A DNA stretch of 64,000 nucleotides, from positions 18,262 through 82,261 of the forward strand of contig JAEWBF010000041.1 of assembly GCA_023391285.1 (NCBI GenBank), read 5' to 3'. The first letter of the stretch is position 1. Every line of letters starts with the position of its first letter. A program made the position numbers and the translations under genes. Below the pieces are notes generated by a model. The model was not told the DNA's origin and did not search any database. It worked only from the letters and a program-made list of their open reading frames with translations. Below, piece by piece: positions 26,028-34,864 of the stretch. The stretch is from Verrucomicrobiota bacterium (lineage in GTDB: Bacteria > Verrucomicrobiota > Verrucomicrobiia > Opitutales > Opitutaceae).

Positions 26028-26765
26028 CTACAGCCCGCCGCTTCCCTTGTTCAAGCGCGGGCATGGGTATGCGCTCGAGACGCTTGCCGCTACGCGGCGG
26101 CGGCGGGAAAGAAGAATCGCGGCGAACGCGAGCGCCGCGCCCGCGAACGCATACGTCGAGGGCTCGGGGACCGGGAAGAAATCTACGTGGTCGGTGAAAC
26201 GGGCGGTGGCCTGGTTGAAGCTCGCGCTGCCGAAGGCTTCGCCCATATGAGGGACATCGAAAAACGAATCGGTGCCGTGAATGAAAAAATGGGTTTGCGT
26301 CACCTCGAGCGGCGGAACGGGAAGCATATAGGGCGTTGCGCCGGCACCGGTGTAATTGAGGGTGAACTCGGCGACTTCCCACACGACGCCGTCGTCGACG
26401 TTGTGGGTGAACATGAAGCTGTTTTCCCACACCGTGAGGCCCGTGAGCGGACGGATGATTTCGAATGTGCCGAGTTCGCCGTCATGCCGAACCTCCGTTC
26501 GCCACACGTTGCGCGTCGGATCGGTGAAGGTGTAATTGCCTTCGCCGTCGTTCACCGCGCTCGACGGATCGTAAAAAATGTCGAGGCGAGTGACCGCGCC
26601 TCCCGTCTGGTTCCAAGGGATATGGATGTCGTCGGCCTTGAAGTTGACGAAGCTGTTCGCGTCGCGGAACGCGAGGTGCACGAGCTGTGCTCGAGCGGGA
26701 ATGGTGAGGAAGGAGAGCAGTCCCGTTCCGAACGCGAGGAAACCGAACGAACGTCGAGGTTGCAT
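26028..26765 (-). CDS. PEP-CTERM sorting-domain protein
   Basis: The 245-residue protein has a signal peptide (LAFGTGLLSFLTIPARAQ), a beta-rich body of no recognised family, and the sorting tail VPEPSTYAFAGAALAFAAILLSRRRR. The tail is unusual in continuing for about 24 residues after the Arg cluster (VAASVSSAYPCPRLNKGSGGL), where most PEP-CTERM proteins stop within a few residues. A frameshift or loss of the original stop codon could explain the extension. It is probably exported and anchored or released by exosortase. Confidence 0.82.
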   Translation of the reverse strand: MQPRRSFGFLAFGTGLLSFLTIPARAQLVHLAFRDANSFVNFKADDIHIPWNQTGGAVTRLDIFYDPSSAVNDGEGNYTFTDPTRNVWRTEVRHDGELGTFEIIRPLTGLTVWENSFMFTHNVDDGVVWEVAEFTLNYTGAGATPYMLPVPPLEVTQTHFFIHGTDSFFDVPHMGEAFGSASFNQATARFTDHVDFFPVPEPSTYAFAGAALAFAAILLSRRRRVAASVSSAYPCPRLNKGSGGL

Positions 26766-26976
26766 GGCTGATGCTAGTCGCCTGCGGCGGGCAGTGCTAT
26801 CAGGCGGCGAAGGGGTCGCGCTGTGGGTGTTGATCCCAACCAGCTTGTTAGTCGAAGCCTGAGGCGTCGTGAACCCGCGGCACGCGCGCTTTCCGATGGG
26901 AGACGCGCGTTTCGCGAGTGCGTCGGCTACGCGCGTGCGATGATTCGGTGCGAAGCGTATATCGTATAGAACCAGA

Positions 26977-27001
26977 GCGGCCGGGTGGCAGACCCGGCCG
27001 C
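26977..27001. terminator. Strong GC hairpin downstream of PKD/beta-helix gene
   Basis: GCGGCCGGGT and ACCCGGCCGC form a perfect 10-bp stem with a 5-base loop, 23 bases past the stop of the minus-strand gene at 27024. There is no T-run, so termination would be Rho-assisted, or the hairpin stabilises the mRNA end. Confidence 0.55.
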
Positions 27002-27023
27002 AAATGACATCGACGATGCGTTC

Positions 27024-29327
27024 CTATTGGAGCGAGAGATTGTCGAAGTCGCCGCCGCGAAGCTGGATCACCAAATACGGGTGCGAGCCGCTGAGGGTGA
27101 TGGTCTGGGTCTTGGTGGTCCAGCTGCTCGCGCTCGCGTTGTTGATTTGGGTGAGCTGAGTCAGCGTGTTGACGCCGTCGAATTTATTGAGGGTCGCGCC
27201 TGAGCTGGCGCCGAAAACGCGCACGAAGGAACTCGTGCCACGATATTGATAGCTGAGGGTGCGCGTGCCGTTGCCTGGCCACACGATCACCTGGAAACAG
27301 CCGTTGGTGTTCACCGACGTGCCGACGGTCACGTAGTGATTCGAGCCGGATGTCTGGTAGGTGGTGTGTTGGCTGCCGGTGCCGAGCCGGCCGTGCCATT
27401 TATTGAGGGCGTGAGTGCCGACGATATAAGGATTGGCTTGATCGGCGAGGGTCGTGGCCTGGTCGGGTTCGAACGCGGCGTGGCTGAGGAGATTGCCCAT
27501 GAGTTCGAAGGCGCCGAGATCGTAGGCGGAGCCTTGCGGGCGCGGCAGTTCGTCGAAGTCGTCGAAGACCGGCACGGTGGTGCCGGCATTGACCGCGCTG
27601 CTGGTGGGGAGAAGGTCGAAGTGGGCGGCGGCGCTCGGCGAACTGACGACCCAGCCGGGCGTGTTGGTGATGACGTTGTGGGAAGCGACCAGGTTGGTGC
27701 CGCCGCCGGAAATCGTGGTCTTCGTCGCTGAATTCGGCGCGGAGCCGAGGTTGTTGCGGACGGTGGTGTTGCTGGCGACCGCGGCGACGTTGACGAGGGT
27801 AAAATTGTCCGTGTCTCCCCGGTAGGCGCTGTTGTTGTAAATCCGATTATTCGTCGGAGGGGGTTCGACGCCGCGGCGGTCGATGTTGACCATCGTGCCG
27901 GAGTTGGTCGAACCGTCCATCACAACGGTATTGTTGCGCACGGTGTGATCGCTGCCGCGCAAGTCGAACGCGATGGTGGCCACGGAACCGAACGCGACGT
28001 GATTGCGCTCGAGGACGATGTCCTGGACGACTTCGGGGTTGCTGGCGTTTTGCGGGCCGGTTGAGATGAGCCACGAGCCGAGGCGGCAACTGAAGGTGTT
28101 GTCCGCGATGGTGACGAACTTCGACTGGCCCTCGCCGGGCGGCAGGAGCGTGTCGACCTCATCGACGGCATGGAGTTTGATGAGGTGCTTCGTCGCGCGC
28201 GCGTTGGTGAAGCGGTTGTGGGCGACAAGCGTGCGCTGAACGAAGGGCAGGCGGAGGATGTGCTCGCCGAGTTCGGCGTTGTTCCAGACGTTGCCGAGGA
28301 GGAGGGAGCGGTGAAGGCCGAGGTAGACGACGTGATGGCCGTTGAACTCGGTGCCGTCCCCGACCATGTTTTGAAATTCTGTATCCACGAGTGCGATGCC
28401 GGAAGAAAGCACGTGGCCGCGATAAGTGGAGTTGTTGTGACCGTTGTAGTGAGCGGGTCTGGAAGGGGCGAGGAAGAGCAATGGGCCGGCGTCGTGCAGG
28501 AATACGCGGAGAAAGGTGATGTTATGGGCGGAACCTTCGGCCCACGCGAAGCCGCGGTCGAAACCGTCGCCATCGATTTCGAGGTCCATGATACGGAGAT
28601 CCTGGAGCGGGACGGGAGCCTGGTTGGTGAGCCAGAACACGTAGCTGGACGAAGACGGGTCCGAAGAAGTGAGGCGAAGGATCGGCCGGTTGCCGGTGCC
28701 GAACGCGCCCAGGATCGCGGGTCCGGAGAACGTGAGATCTTTTCGCACGCCGTTGTGATTCCACGTTTCGCCGCGGCGGAGGAGCACGCGTTTGCCGGCG
28801 CCGAGCTGGGCGACCACGGTGGCCCACGAGGATGTGGTCACGGTGGCGGCGCCCGCTGGCGCGCCCGTGAAATTACCGCTGGTGGAGATGCAGACGGTGT
28901 TGGTGCCGCTGAAGACGGTGTTCGGGTTGGAGACGGTGATGGTGACGGTCTCGGTGTCGACCGCTCCGGTGGTGTCTTTGGCGGTGAGGGTGACGGTGTA
29001 GGTGCCGGGCGTTTCGAAGACGTGGCCGCCGATGGCACCGGTGTCGCGGTTCTTGGATTTGCCGTTGGTGGCCCAGGTGCCGCTGCCGGGATCGCCGTAG
29101 TTCCAAACGTAATACACGTCATGGAACGGGCGCGTGGTGGCGGTGCTGGTGGTGCCGGTGGCGTCGAAGCTGACGGCGAGCGGGGCGACGCCGCTCGTGC
29201 GTGAGGCCACGATGTTGGCGGTGACGGCGGCGTGGAGGGAGGAGACAAAAGCCGTGGCAAGGAGCCCGGCGAGGAGCGCGCTCTTTTGGACAAAGGCCGA
29301 GCGCCGGCCTGAGGGAATCACAGTCAT
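27024..29327 (-). CDS. Secreted PKD-domain protein with right-handed beta-helix
   Basis: The 767-residue protein has a signal peptide (QKSALLAGLLATAFVSSLHAAV). A PKD domain follows (ASRTSGVAPLAVSFDATGT ... YVWNYGDPGSGTW ... HVFETPGTYTVTLTAKDTTGA, about residues 38-125). A long parallel beta-helix region follows, with short repeated strands and Asn ladders (VLERNHVAFGSVATIAFDLRGSDHTVRNNTVVMDG; NNRIYNNSAYRGD). The last 130 residues form a separate beta-sandwich-like domain. Such architecture is common in secreted polysaccharide lyases or adhesins; no catalytic residues were identified. The start is ATG 29327; 166 upstream in-frame residues are rejected because the signal peptide begins here. 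Confidence 0.85.
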   Translation of the reverse strand: MTVIPSGRRSAFVQKSALLAGLLATAFVSSLHAAVTANIVASRTSGVAPLAVSFDATGTTSTATTRPFHDVYYVWNYGDPGSGTWATNGKSKNRDTGAIGGHVFETPGTYTVTLTAKDTTGAVDTETVTITVSNPNTVFSGTNTVCISTSGNFTGAPAGAATVTTSSWATVVAQLGAGKRVLLRRGETWNHNGVRKDLTFSGPAILGAFGTGNRPILRLTSSDPSSSSYVFWLTNQAPVPLQDLRIMDLEIDGDGFDRGFAWAEGSAHNITFLRVFLHDAGPLLFLAPSRPAHYNGHNNSTYRGHVLSSGIALVDTEFQNMVGDGTEFNGHHVVYLGLHRSLLLGNVWNNAELGEHILRLPFVQRTLVAHNRFTNARATKHLIKLHAVDEVDTLLPPGEGQSKFVTIADNTFSCRLGSWLISTGPQNASNPEVVQDIVLERNHVAFGSVATIAFDLRGSDHTVRNNTVVMDGSTNSGTMVNIDRRGVEPPPTNNRIYNNSAYRGDTDNFTLVNVAAVASNTTVRNNLGSAPNSATKTTISGGGTNLVASHNVITNTPGWVVSSPSAAAHFDLLPTSSAVNAGTTVPVFDDFDELPRPQGSAYDLGAFELMGNLLSHAAFEPDQATTLADQANPYIVGTHALNKWHGRLGTGSQHTTYQTSGSNHYVTVGTSVNTNGCFQVIVWPGNGTRTLSYQYRGTSSFVRVFGASSGATLNKFDGVNTLTQLTQINNASASSWTTKTQTITLSGSHPYLVIQLRGGDFDNLSLQ

Positions 29328-29673
29328 GGGGGTATTGAGCTGCGGCGAGCGGACGGTGGCCGGATAACCGGGCCGCTTGCACGCGTCGGGCACCGTGTGG
29401 TGCAAGGCTTGGTGCGCAATTTGCAGATTGCTTACATCGGTTAACGTCGAGCGGGAGCGATGAGCCCGATCGTTGCACGCGACACGATCGTGGCCGCGAC
29501 CGGTGTTGGGTGGCCGAGGCGAAACGCTCACGCGTTCCGCTACGAGGCTACGAGGAGTGATAAGTGCGTGAGGGCGGGCGCTGGAGGGATTCGCCTGCAT
29601 GACGTGGTTCGCGAAGCTCGTCGGATCATTTTGTCGTCGCGGAGGGCGGAATATCCACTCGGGATACGTCCCG
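29328..29673. other. Divergent intergenic region, with short dispersed repeat at 29520-29543
   Basis: The region separates the PKD gene and the sensor kinase gene and should carry both promoters. The only structure I see is the 24-bp GAAACGCTCAC/TTCCGCTAC repeat at 29520-29543, identical to 7158-7181. No gene is supported. Confidence 0.5.
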
Positions 29674-30744
29674 ATGTTGCGTGCCACCGCCACTCCTAGC
29701 CGGCTCTTCTGGACCTTGCAGATCGGCGGCTGGCTCGCGTTGGTGCCGCTTTTTACCGGCCTCAACTTCGCCGCGGGAAACACCCTCGATGCCGCGATCT
29801 TCAGCGGTGTGGTGCGCCAGGCCACAGGCTTCGCGCTTACGCTAGGTTTGCGTGAGATCTACCGACGCTGGTCATGGGCCGAGCAACCGCCCTGGCAGCT
29901 CGGGCTTCGCGCGCTGCTGCTTTCCGTCGTGGCGATGGCCGTGGACTTTGTTGTGCTCGAAAGTTTGCGGCATGTCGTCGGCGTCGAGTTCAACCTCAGG
30001 TTGCCGCTGCTGCTATTCGGGACCTCGCTCGGTCGGGTCTGCATCTACGCTGGATGGAGCGCGCTTTATCTGGCGGTGAGCCATTTCCTCGCGCTGCGGG
30101 AACGCGAGCTCTCCCTCGCCCGCGTCGAAATCGCGGCGCGCGATGCGGAACTCCAGGTGCTGCGCGCCCAGCTCAATCCTCATTTTCTCTTCAATGCTCT
30201 CCACACGATCATGGCGGAGGCGGACGATGATCCGGCGCGCGTGAAGAAGATCACGCTCGGGTTGTCCGAGCTTCTGAGATTCTCGCTGCGCCAGCGCGAT
30301 CATTTTGCCCGGTTTGGCGAAGAGCTGGACGCGATCGAAAACTACCTGCGAGTCGAAGGATTGCGGTTCGAGGAAAAGCTCGACTGGCAGATCGACGTGA
30401 CACCCGCGGTGCGCGAAGCCCGTGTGCCCACGGCGCTGCTGCTGCCGCTGGTGGAAAACGCGATCAAGCACGGCCAGCAGACGAGTCAGGGTCAGCTCGT
30501 CCTGCGATTAGGCGCCGACGTGCGCGGCAACCGCGTGGAAGCCTTTGTGGAAAACTCCGGCCAGTGGGTTGAACCCAACCCGCATTCGGAACGCTCGACG
30601 GGCGTCGGACTGACCAATCTTCGGCGACGCCTGGATCTGCTGTGCGGGAATCAGGGCGTGCTGACGATCACTTTTCCGGAGGGACGCGTGCGGGCGAGCG
30701 TGACCGTTCCCGCGGCCAGCGAAGGCCGGGAGATTGCGTCATGA
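29674..30744 (+). CDS. LytS-type sensor histidine kinase
   Basis: The protein of 356 residues has four membrane helices in the first 145 residues and a short coiled coil (LRERELSLARVEIAARDAELQVLRAQ). It then has the LytS-family His_kinase box LNPHFLFNALHTI, with His170 as the probable phosphoacceptor. The ATPase part shows LLPLVENAIKHG (N box) and GVGLTNLRRRLDLL (G box). ATG 29674 is preferred to the upstream GTG/ATG options because the first helix follows soon after. Its stop overlaps the start of the response regulator by four bases (ATGA), which indicates translational coupling. The stimulus is unknown. Confidence 0.9.
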   Translation: MLRATATPSRLFWTLQIGGWLALVPLFTGLNFAAGNTLDAAIFSGVVRQATGFALTLGLREIYRRWSWAEQPPWQLGLRALLLSVVAMAVDFVVLESLRHVVGVEFNLRLPLLLFGTSLGRVCIYAGWSALYLAVSHFLALRERELSLARVEIAARDAELQVLRAQLNPHFLFNALHTIMAEADDDPARVKKITLGLSELLRFSLRQRDHFARFGEELDAIENYLRVEGLRFEEKLDWQIDVTPAVREARVPTALLLPLVENAIKHGQQTSQGQLVLRLGADVRGNRVEAFVENSGQWVEPNPHSERSTGVGLTNLRRRLDLLCGNQGVLTITFPEGRVRASVTVPAASEGREIAS

Positions 30745-31529
30745 GCGAGCTACCTCCCCTACGCGTGCTGGTGGTGGACGACGAGCGTTCGGCGCGGAAG
30801 TTTTTGCGGACGACGCTCGCCGCGTTCCCGTCGATTACGCTGGCGGGTGAAGCGGCGAACGTGGACGAAGCTGCGGCGCTCGCGGCGGCGCAGCGGCCGG
30901 ATGTGGTGTTGCTCGACGTGCAAATGCCGCCGGCCAGCGGATTCGATTTGCTGCCACGGCTGCCGAAGCCCGCGCCTGCGATCATCTTCGTAACCGCTCA
31001 CGATGCTCACGCGGTGCGCGCGTTCGAAGTCAGCGCAGTCGACTATTTGCTAAAACCATTTTCGGAAGAGCGACTGCTTCGCGCGCTCGAACGAGTCGCG
31101 GCCACGCTGCCGAAGTCCCGAGCGTTGGACCACGGAGGCGCGCATGCTCCATCGCCGACGGAATCCGAGCCGGCCGCTCTCCCGCTCGAGCCGGACGATG
31201 TTCTCATCTTGCGCGATCGGGAGCGGGTTCGCCGTGTGCCGCTCGCCCACATCGTGGCGGTGGCTGCGGACGCTCACTATACGCAGGTGCACGTCATGGC
31301 CGAGCCGCCGATGTTTCTCCTGCGCAGCATCGGCACCTGGGCGCAACAACTCGTCGCGCCCGGCTTTCTGCGCGTGGATCGTTCGCTGATCATTAATCTG
31401 GCACGGGTGCGCGGCATCGATGTGCACTCGCGCGATCTCGCGTCGTTGAGGATGGAGGGGATGGAACGCCCGCTCTCGATCGGCCGAACGGCGTTGATGC
31501 GCCTGCGCGCCGCACTGCCGGAGACGTGA
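30741..31529 (+). CDS. LytTR-family response regulator
   Basis: The 262-residue regulator has a receiver domain (LRVLVVDDERSARKFLR; phosphoacceptor Asp59 in VVLLDVQMPP; FVTAHDAHAVRAFEVSAVDYLLKPF). The LytTR DNA-binding domain covers about residues 150-260 (VPLAHIVAVAADAHYTQVHV ... FLRVDRSLIINLARVRGID). It overlaps the kinase gene by four bases and forms a two-component pair with it. Known LytTR regulators control exopolysaccharide, biofilm and secreted factors. The nearby PKD/beta-helix and PEP-CTERM genes are possible targets, by inference only. Confidence 0.93.
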   Translation: MSELPPLRVLVVDDERSARKFLRTTLAAFPSITLAGEAANVDEAAALAAAQRPDVVLLDVQMPPASGFDLLPRLPKPAPAIIFVTAHDAHAVRAFEVSAVDYLLKPFSEERLLRALERVAATLPKSRALDHGGAHAPSPTESEPAALPLEPDDVLILRDRERVRRVPLAHIVAVAADAHYTQVHVMAEPPMFLLRSIGTWAQQLVAPGFLRVDRSLIINLARVRGIDVHSRDLASLRMEGMERPLSIGRTALMRLRAALPET

Positions 31530-31868
31530 ACGGCAAACACAAGCCGACGGCGACTCCAATCAGAGTTGGCCACAAAAGGCACGAAGGGGAACGAACACTC
31601 ACATGTGATTTCGGCGCGTTCTCGCGCCATTTCTCGACAATTCCGCCGACCTTCGCGTATTCGTGCACTCAACGGCCTGATTCGTGCAGGTGGCGTTGAA
31701 TCGAGCGGCGGCCGTGACGAACAACGACGCCGTGCTTCATCTGTTCCCGAACAGGCCGATACTTGGATCGGGCGCGGGGTCAGGGCGATGAGCCTATCAC
31801 GATCATTCCTTCGATCCGGCTCAACCACTCCACACTCCAACCATCCCCCCTTTCCCTCGCCTATCACT
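31530..31868. other. Intergenic region; no gene seen
   Basis: There are 339 bases between the LytTR gene and the next PEP-CTERM gene. A small perfect inverted repeat CTGTTC-CC-GAACAG lies at 31741-31754. Otherwise I see nothing beyond the presumed leader of the next gene. Confidence 0.4.
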
Positions 31869-32594
31869 ATGGCAAACCTCCGCTCCTCCCTTCCGCATCC
31901 AGAATCCGCGCCACTGCCTTGGTGGAAAACACTCCTCCGGGGGACCGTGCTGGCGTGTTTGATGACGGCGAGCCTGTCGGCGGAGTTAGTAAGCTACCGC
32001 GTCAATTTCAGCGTGGACGAAACCCGGTATGGCACGGTGTTTGGCCTCGGCGCGTCTGACACTTTTTCGGTCACGTTTTCTTTCGATCTGTCGGCAACTC
32101 CGCAGCCCATCTCCATACCGCAAGATTTCCTCACTGATGGCGCAACGGGGACCTGGTATCTCTTCGCCGTGGAATCGATCACAGAGATCTCCGGCAGTTT
32201 TGGAACCCGCCCATTTACGCTGCAGGATTTGCAAACGATCACGTTACAGAAGTTCCCAAGCGAAGAAGCAGAGCTCTTTCCGACGGTATTCATAGCCGAT
32301 ACCGATCTCACGACGGCACCCTCAATCGTGAAGTTTAATTACGACTTCATCGACGGCAGTTTTTTCAACTTGGGATCATTCGTTTCGGATCCTGACAATG
32401 AGGAGTATTACTTCTACGACGCAGGCTGGACAGCGGCAGATCTCAGCTTGGATTCAGCAGCATCAGGTCATGTCACTTCGATCGAAACGGTTAGCGCGGT
32501 GCCGGAACCGTCGACGTATGCAGCGATTGCGGGCGCTTGCGTGCTGGGGTTTGCCGCGTGGCGTCGCAGGCGTGCGAACGTGGCGCGCGGGTGA
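31869..32594 (+). CDS. PEP-CTERM sorting-domain protein
   Basis: The 241-residue exported protein has a signal sequence (WWKTLLRGTVLACLMTASLSAEL). The beta-rich body carries many Thr, Ser and Phe residues and no recognised domain, and the tail is VPEPSTYAAIAGACVLGFAAWRRRRANVARG. The last ten residues (RRRRAN.ARG) are nearly the same as those of the unrelated PEP-CTERM protein at 33984-34751, as if the sorting tail were a mobile module. The ATG at 31869 precedes the signal peptide; the upstream in-frame extension has no such character. Confidence 0.85.
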   Translation: MANLRSSLPHPESAPLPWWKTLLRGTVLACLMTASLSAELVSYRVNFSVDETRYGTVFGLGASDTFSVTFSFDLSATPQPISIPQDFLTDGATGTWYLFAVESITEISGSFGTRPFTLQDLQTITLQKFPSEEAELFPTVFIADTDLTTAPSIVKFNYDFIDGSFFNLGSFVSDPDNEEYYFYDAGWTAADLSLDSAASGHVTSIETVSAVPEPSTYAAIAGACVLGFAAWRRRRANVARG

Positions 32595-32721
32595 ACAGGA
32601 GGCCATCGCGCCGGCGCTTGATGAAACGCGCGAGAGTGACTCGCGTTGGAGAGCGCCTAAAGCGCGCGGGGTGCTCGCTGACTGGAGCGTTTCCGCGAAA
32701 TCTGTAGCCGTTTCTGGCTCG

Positions 32722-32792
32722 TTGTAGCAGCCTGCTTGCAGGCGATTTCAGTCGGCGAACGAGTAACATCGCCTGCAAGCAGGCTCCTACAA
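32722..32792. repeat. Long inverted repeat (25-bp arms, one mismatch)
   Basis: The left arm 32722-32746 (TTGTAGCAGCCTGCTTGCAG...) pairs with the right arm 32768-32792 at 24 of 25 positions, with a 21-base loop. Short GTAGCCG/CGGCTAC blocks outside it extend the symmetry. The structure suggests a MITE- or REP-like element, or a strong transcription stop between the convergent genes. Confidence 0.75.
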
Positions 32793-32836
32793 CGGCTACG
32801 GCTTTCTTGGAACTGCTCTAGCGATCGCGTGCGCTT

Positions 32837-33728
32837 TCAGCGGTGCACGCGACTGAGGAAATTGCAGGAGAGGGCGACGAGTTCGGGCAGATGTGTTTCG
32901 AGGAGCCAGTGGCCGCCATCATCGAGGAGGTGAAGTTCGGCGTCGGAGAGATCGCGAAGGTAAGCGCGCGGCGCCCTCCGGCATGAAGCCATCGCGCGGT
33001 CCCCACACGATCAACGCCGGGGGGCGGTGTTCGCGCAGATAGGCCTGATAACGTGGAAACCACGCGAGGTTCTCGTGCAGCCCAGCGATCACGCTCACCG
33101 CGATCTCTTTTCGCCGCGGAGTCATCAAGCTCCAGTGCAGCGTCCAGAGGTCGGGCGAGATTCTTTCGGCCCGTTCGGGTCCGGCGCCGTTCATGAACTC
33201 GTCGCGAAAGCCTTCTTCGCTGACCGCCTCCGCCAGCTTCGCGCGGGCGGCGGGCGTGGGGTTGCGAAAGTAGTCCTGCAGCGGCGCATATTTTGGTCCG
33301 AGTTGGTCTTCGTAGATGTCGCCGTTTTGGAGGATCAACGCTGCGATGCGGCGCGGATCCCGGATCGCGAGTCGCAGACCGATTTGGGAACCGAAGTCGT
33401 GAAGGTAGAGCGCGAACCGATCGATCCCGAGCGCGCGAGTGAAGCGCTCCAGAAACTCAGCATAGCCGTCGAAGTTGTAGGCGAACGCGTCGGGCGTGTC
33501 GCTGTGGCCGCAACCCGGGAAGTCCGGCGCGACGAGTCGCCAGCGATCCGCGAGCGCGGGGATGAAGTTTCGAAACGCGTAGGACGAACTTGGATACCCG
33601 TGCGGCAGGAGCACGGTCGGCGCGTTTTCGGGACCGGCCTCGCGATAGAAGATCCGCACGCCGTCCACCATCAAGTGACGGTGTTTCACCGCGGAGGAGG
33701 GATCGGCATCGTCGAGAGTCATAGACAA
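32837..33728 (-). pseudogene. Alpha/beta hydrolase (haloalkane dehalogenase/epoxide hydrolase-like), frameshifted
   Basis: From 33728 the frame encodes an alpha/beta hydrolase: VLLPHGYPSSSYAFRNFIPALADRWRLVAPDFPGCGHSD, then the nucleophile region LYLHDFGSQIGLRLA (Asp in HDFG), then VWGPRDGFMPEGAAR. At about 32965-32972, in a GCGCGCGGCGC run, the frame shifts and terminates at 32919. In the adjacent frame the expected ending is present (AYLRDLSDAELHLLDDGGHWLLETHLPELVALSCNFLSRVHR, stop 32837), including the catalytic His in GGHW. A single missing base would explain this. It is either a recent inactivation or a sequencing error in a GC run. Confidence 0.85.
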
Positions 33729-33983
33729 AGTAGGATGACGAGCCGGCTCTCGATGTGAACGCGGGCGCGGGCGAGTGTTCCGGCGCGCAGGATATCAGGG
33801 GATCGCGTGCGGGAAGCGCTAGCGACCTGGCGAGCGATCACGAAAACGACGTCGCCTGCCCGTTTCGTCGAATCGCCTGCCTGTTTCGTGGAATCCGGAT
33901 TCAGCGCCTCACCCCGCGGTCGATAGAGCGGGATTGCGCCGCGCTCGGAGCGGCGGCTTCCGCCTCACTCCACACTTCCACCT

Positions 33984-34751
33984 ATGACGTTCCTCCCGCC
34001 CCGCATGTCTCGTCGGTTTCTTTCGTGTTGCGCCGCTCTTGGCGTCGCCGTGCTGTTCGTTGCGCCGCAGGCCGCCGCCAATCTGACGCTGACGGGCGAG
34101 CTGGATGCCACTACCGCGGAGTATTCTTTCGTTTCCAACTATAACTCGTCCTCTGTCCGTCTCGATGCGAGCATCACTCCTTTGCTCGATTTCGATTTCA
34201 GCACCGCAGGCCACACGCTGCTGACGGTCACATGGGCAGCACCCGCCGGAAAAAAGATCGTGATCGCTCCGCCGGTGGGTTGGGGCGATGCGGAATTGAC
34301 GGTCGAGCTAAGAGGGGGCTCGCGCCTCGGGAGCGGACTCGACGTCCATGGGATTCACGACGTGATGAGCTTCACCGATCTGACCGGCTCGTTTGACGGA
34401 GTGCTCAGCACCGACCTGAGTTTTGCGCCGCTCAACTACTTCCTGGTCAGGGCGCATCTTCCTGGGGTCACCTCGGGCACGGAGATCACGTTCACTTCGT
34501 TGAGCTTTGCGTATCTGCTGCCGGGCGACCTCGACATGAACTTCTCGTCGGTGCCAGCGATCGAAATGAGTATTTATGGCAACATAGAACTTGCCGGTGG
34601 CCCCGTCGGCAATCCGGGCCAGTGGCTCAGCCTGCAGGACGTGGGCGGCTCAGCGATTCCCGAGCCGTCGACGTATGCGCTGATCTTCGGCGCTGCCGCG
34701 CTCGGTGTCGCAGCCTGGCGCCGGCGACGGGCGAACGCTGCGCGTGGTTGA
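33984..34751 (+). CDS. PEP-CTERM sorting-domain protein
   Basis: This 255-residue protein has a signal peptide (FLSCCAALGVAVLFVAPQAAA), a beta-rich body without recognised family, and the tail IPEPSTYALIFGAAALGVAAWRRRRANAARG. The tail is near-identical in its last residues to the protein at 31869-32594. It is likely exported and processed by an exosortase encoded elsewhere. Start ATG 33984 or 34005 (MSRRFLSCC) are both compatible with the signal peptide. Confidence 0.85.
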   Translation: MTFLPPRMSRRFLSCCAALGVAVLFVAPQAAANLTLTGELDATTAEYSFVSNYNSSSVRLDASITPLLDFDFSTAGHTLLTVTWAAPAGKKIVIAPPVGWGDAELTVELRGGSRLGSGLDVHGIHDVMSFTDLTGSFDGVLSTDLSFAPLNYFLVRAHLPGVTSGTEITFTSLSFAYLLPGDLDMNFSSVPAIEMSIYGNIELAGGPVGNPGQWLSLQDVGGSAIPEPSTYALIFGAAALGVAAWRRRRANAARG

Positions 34752-34864
34752 AGAGGCGACGTGGGCGACGTGGGCTGCGACGGTTGAATCAACGCACGGT
34801 CAGGAGCGCTGTCCGCTCGATTATCTCACGCGCCGGGGTGTGACCGACGTAACGCGTTGCCGCG

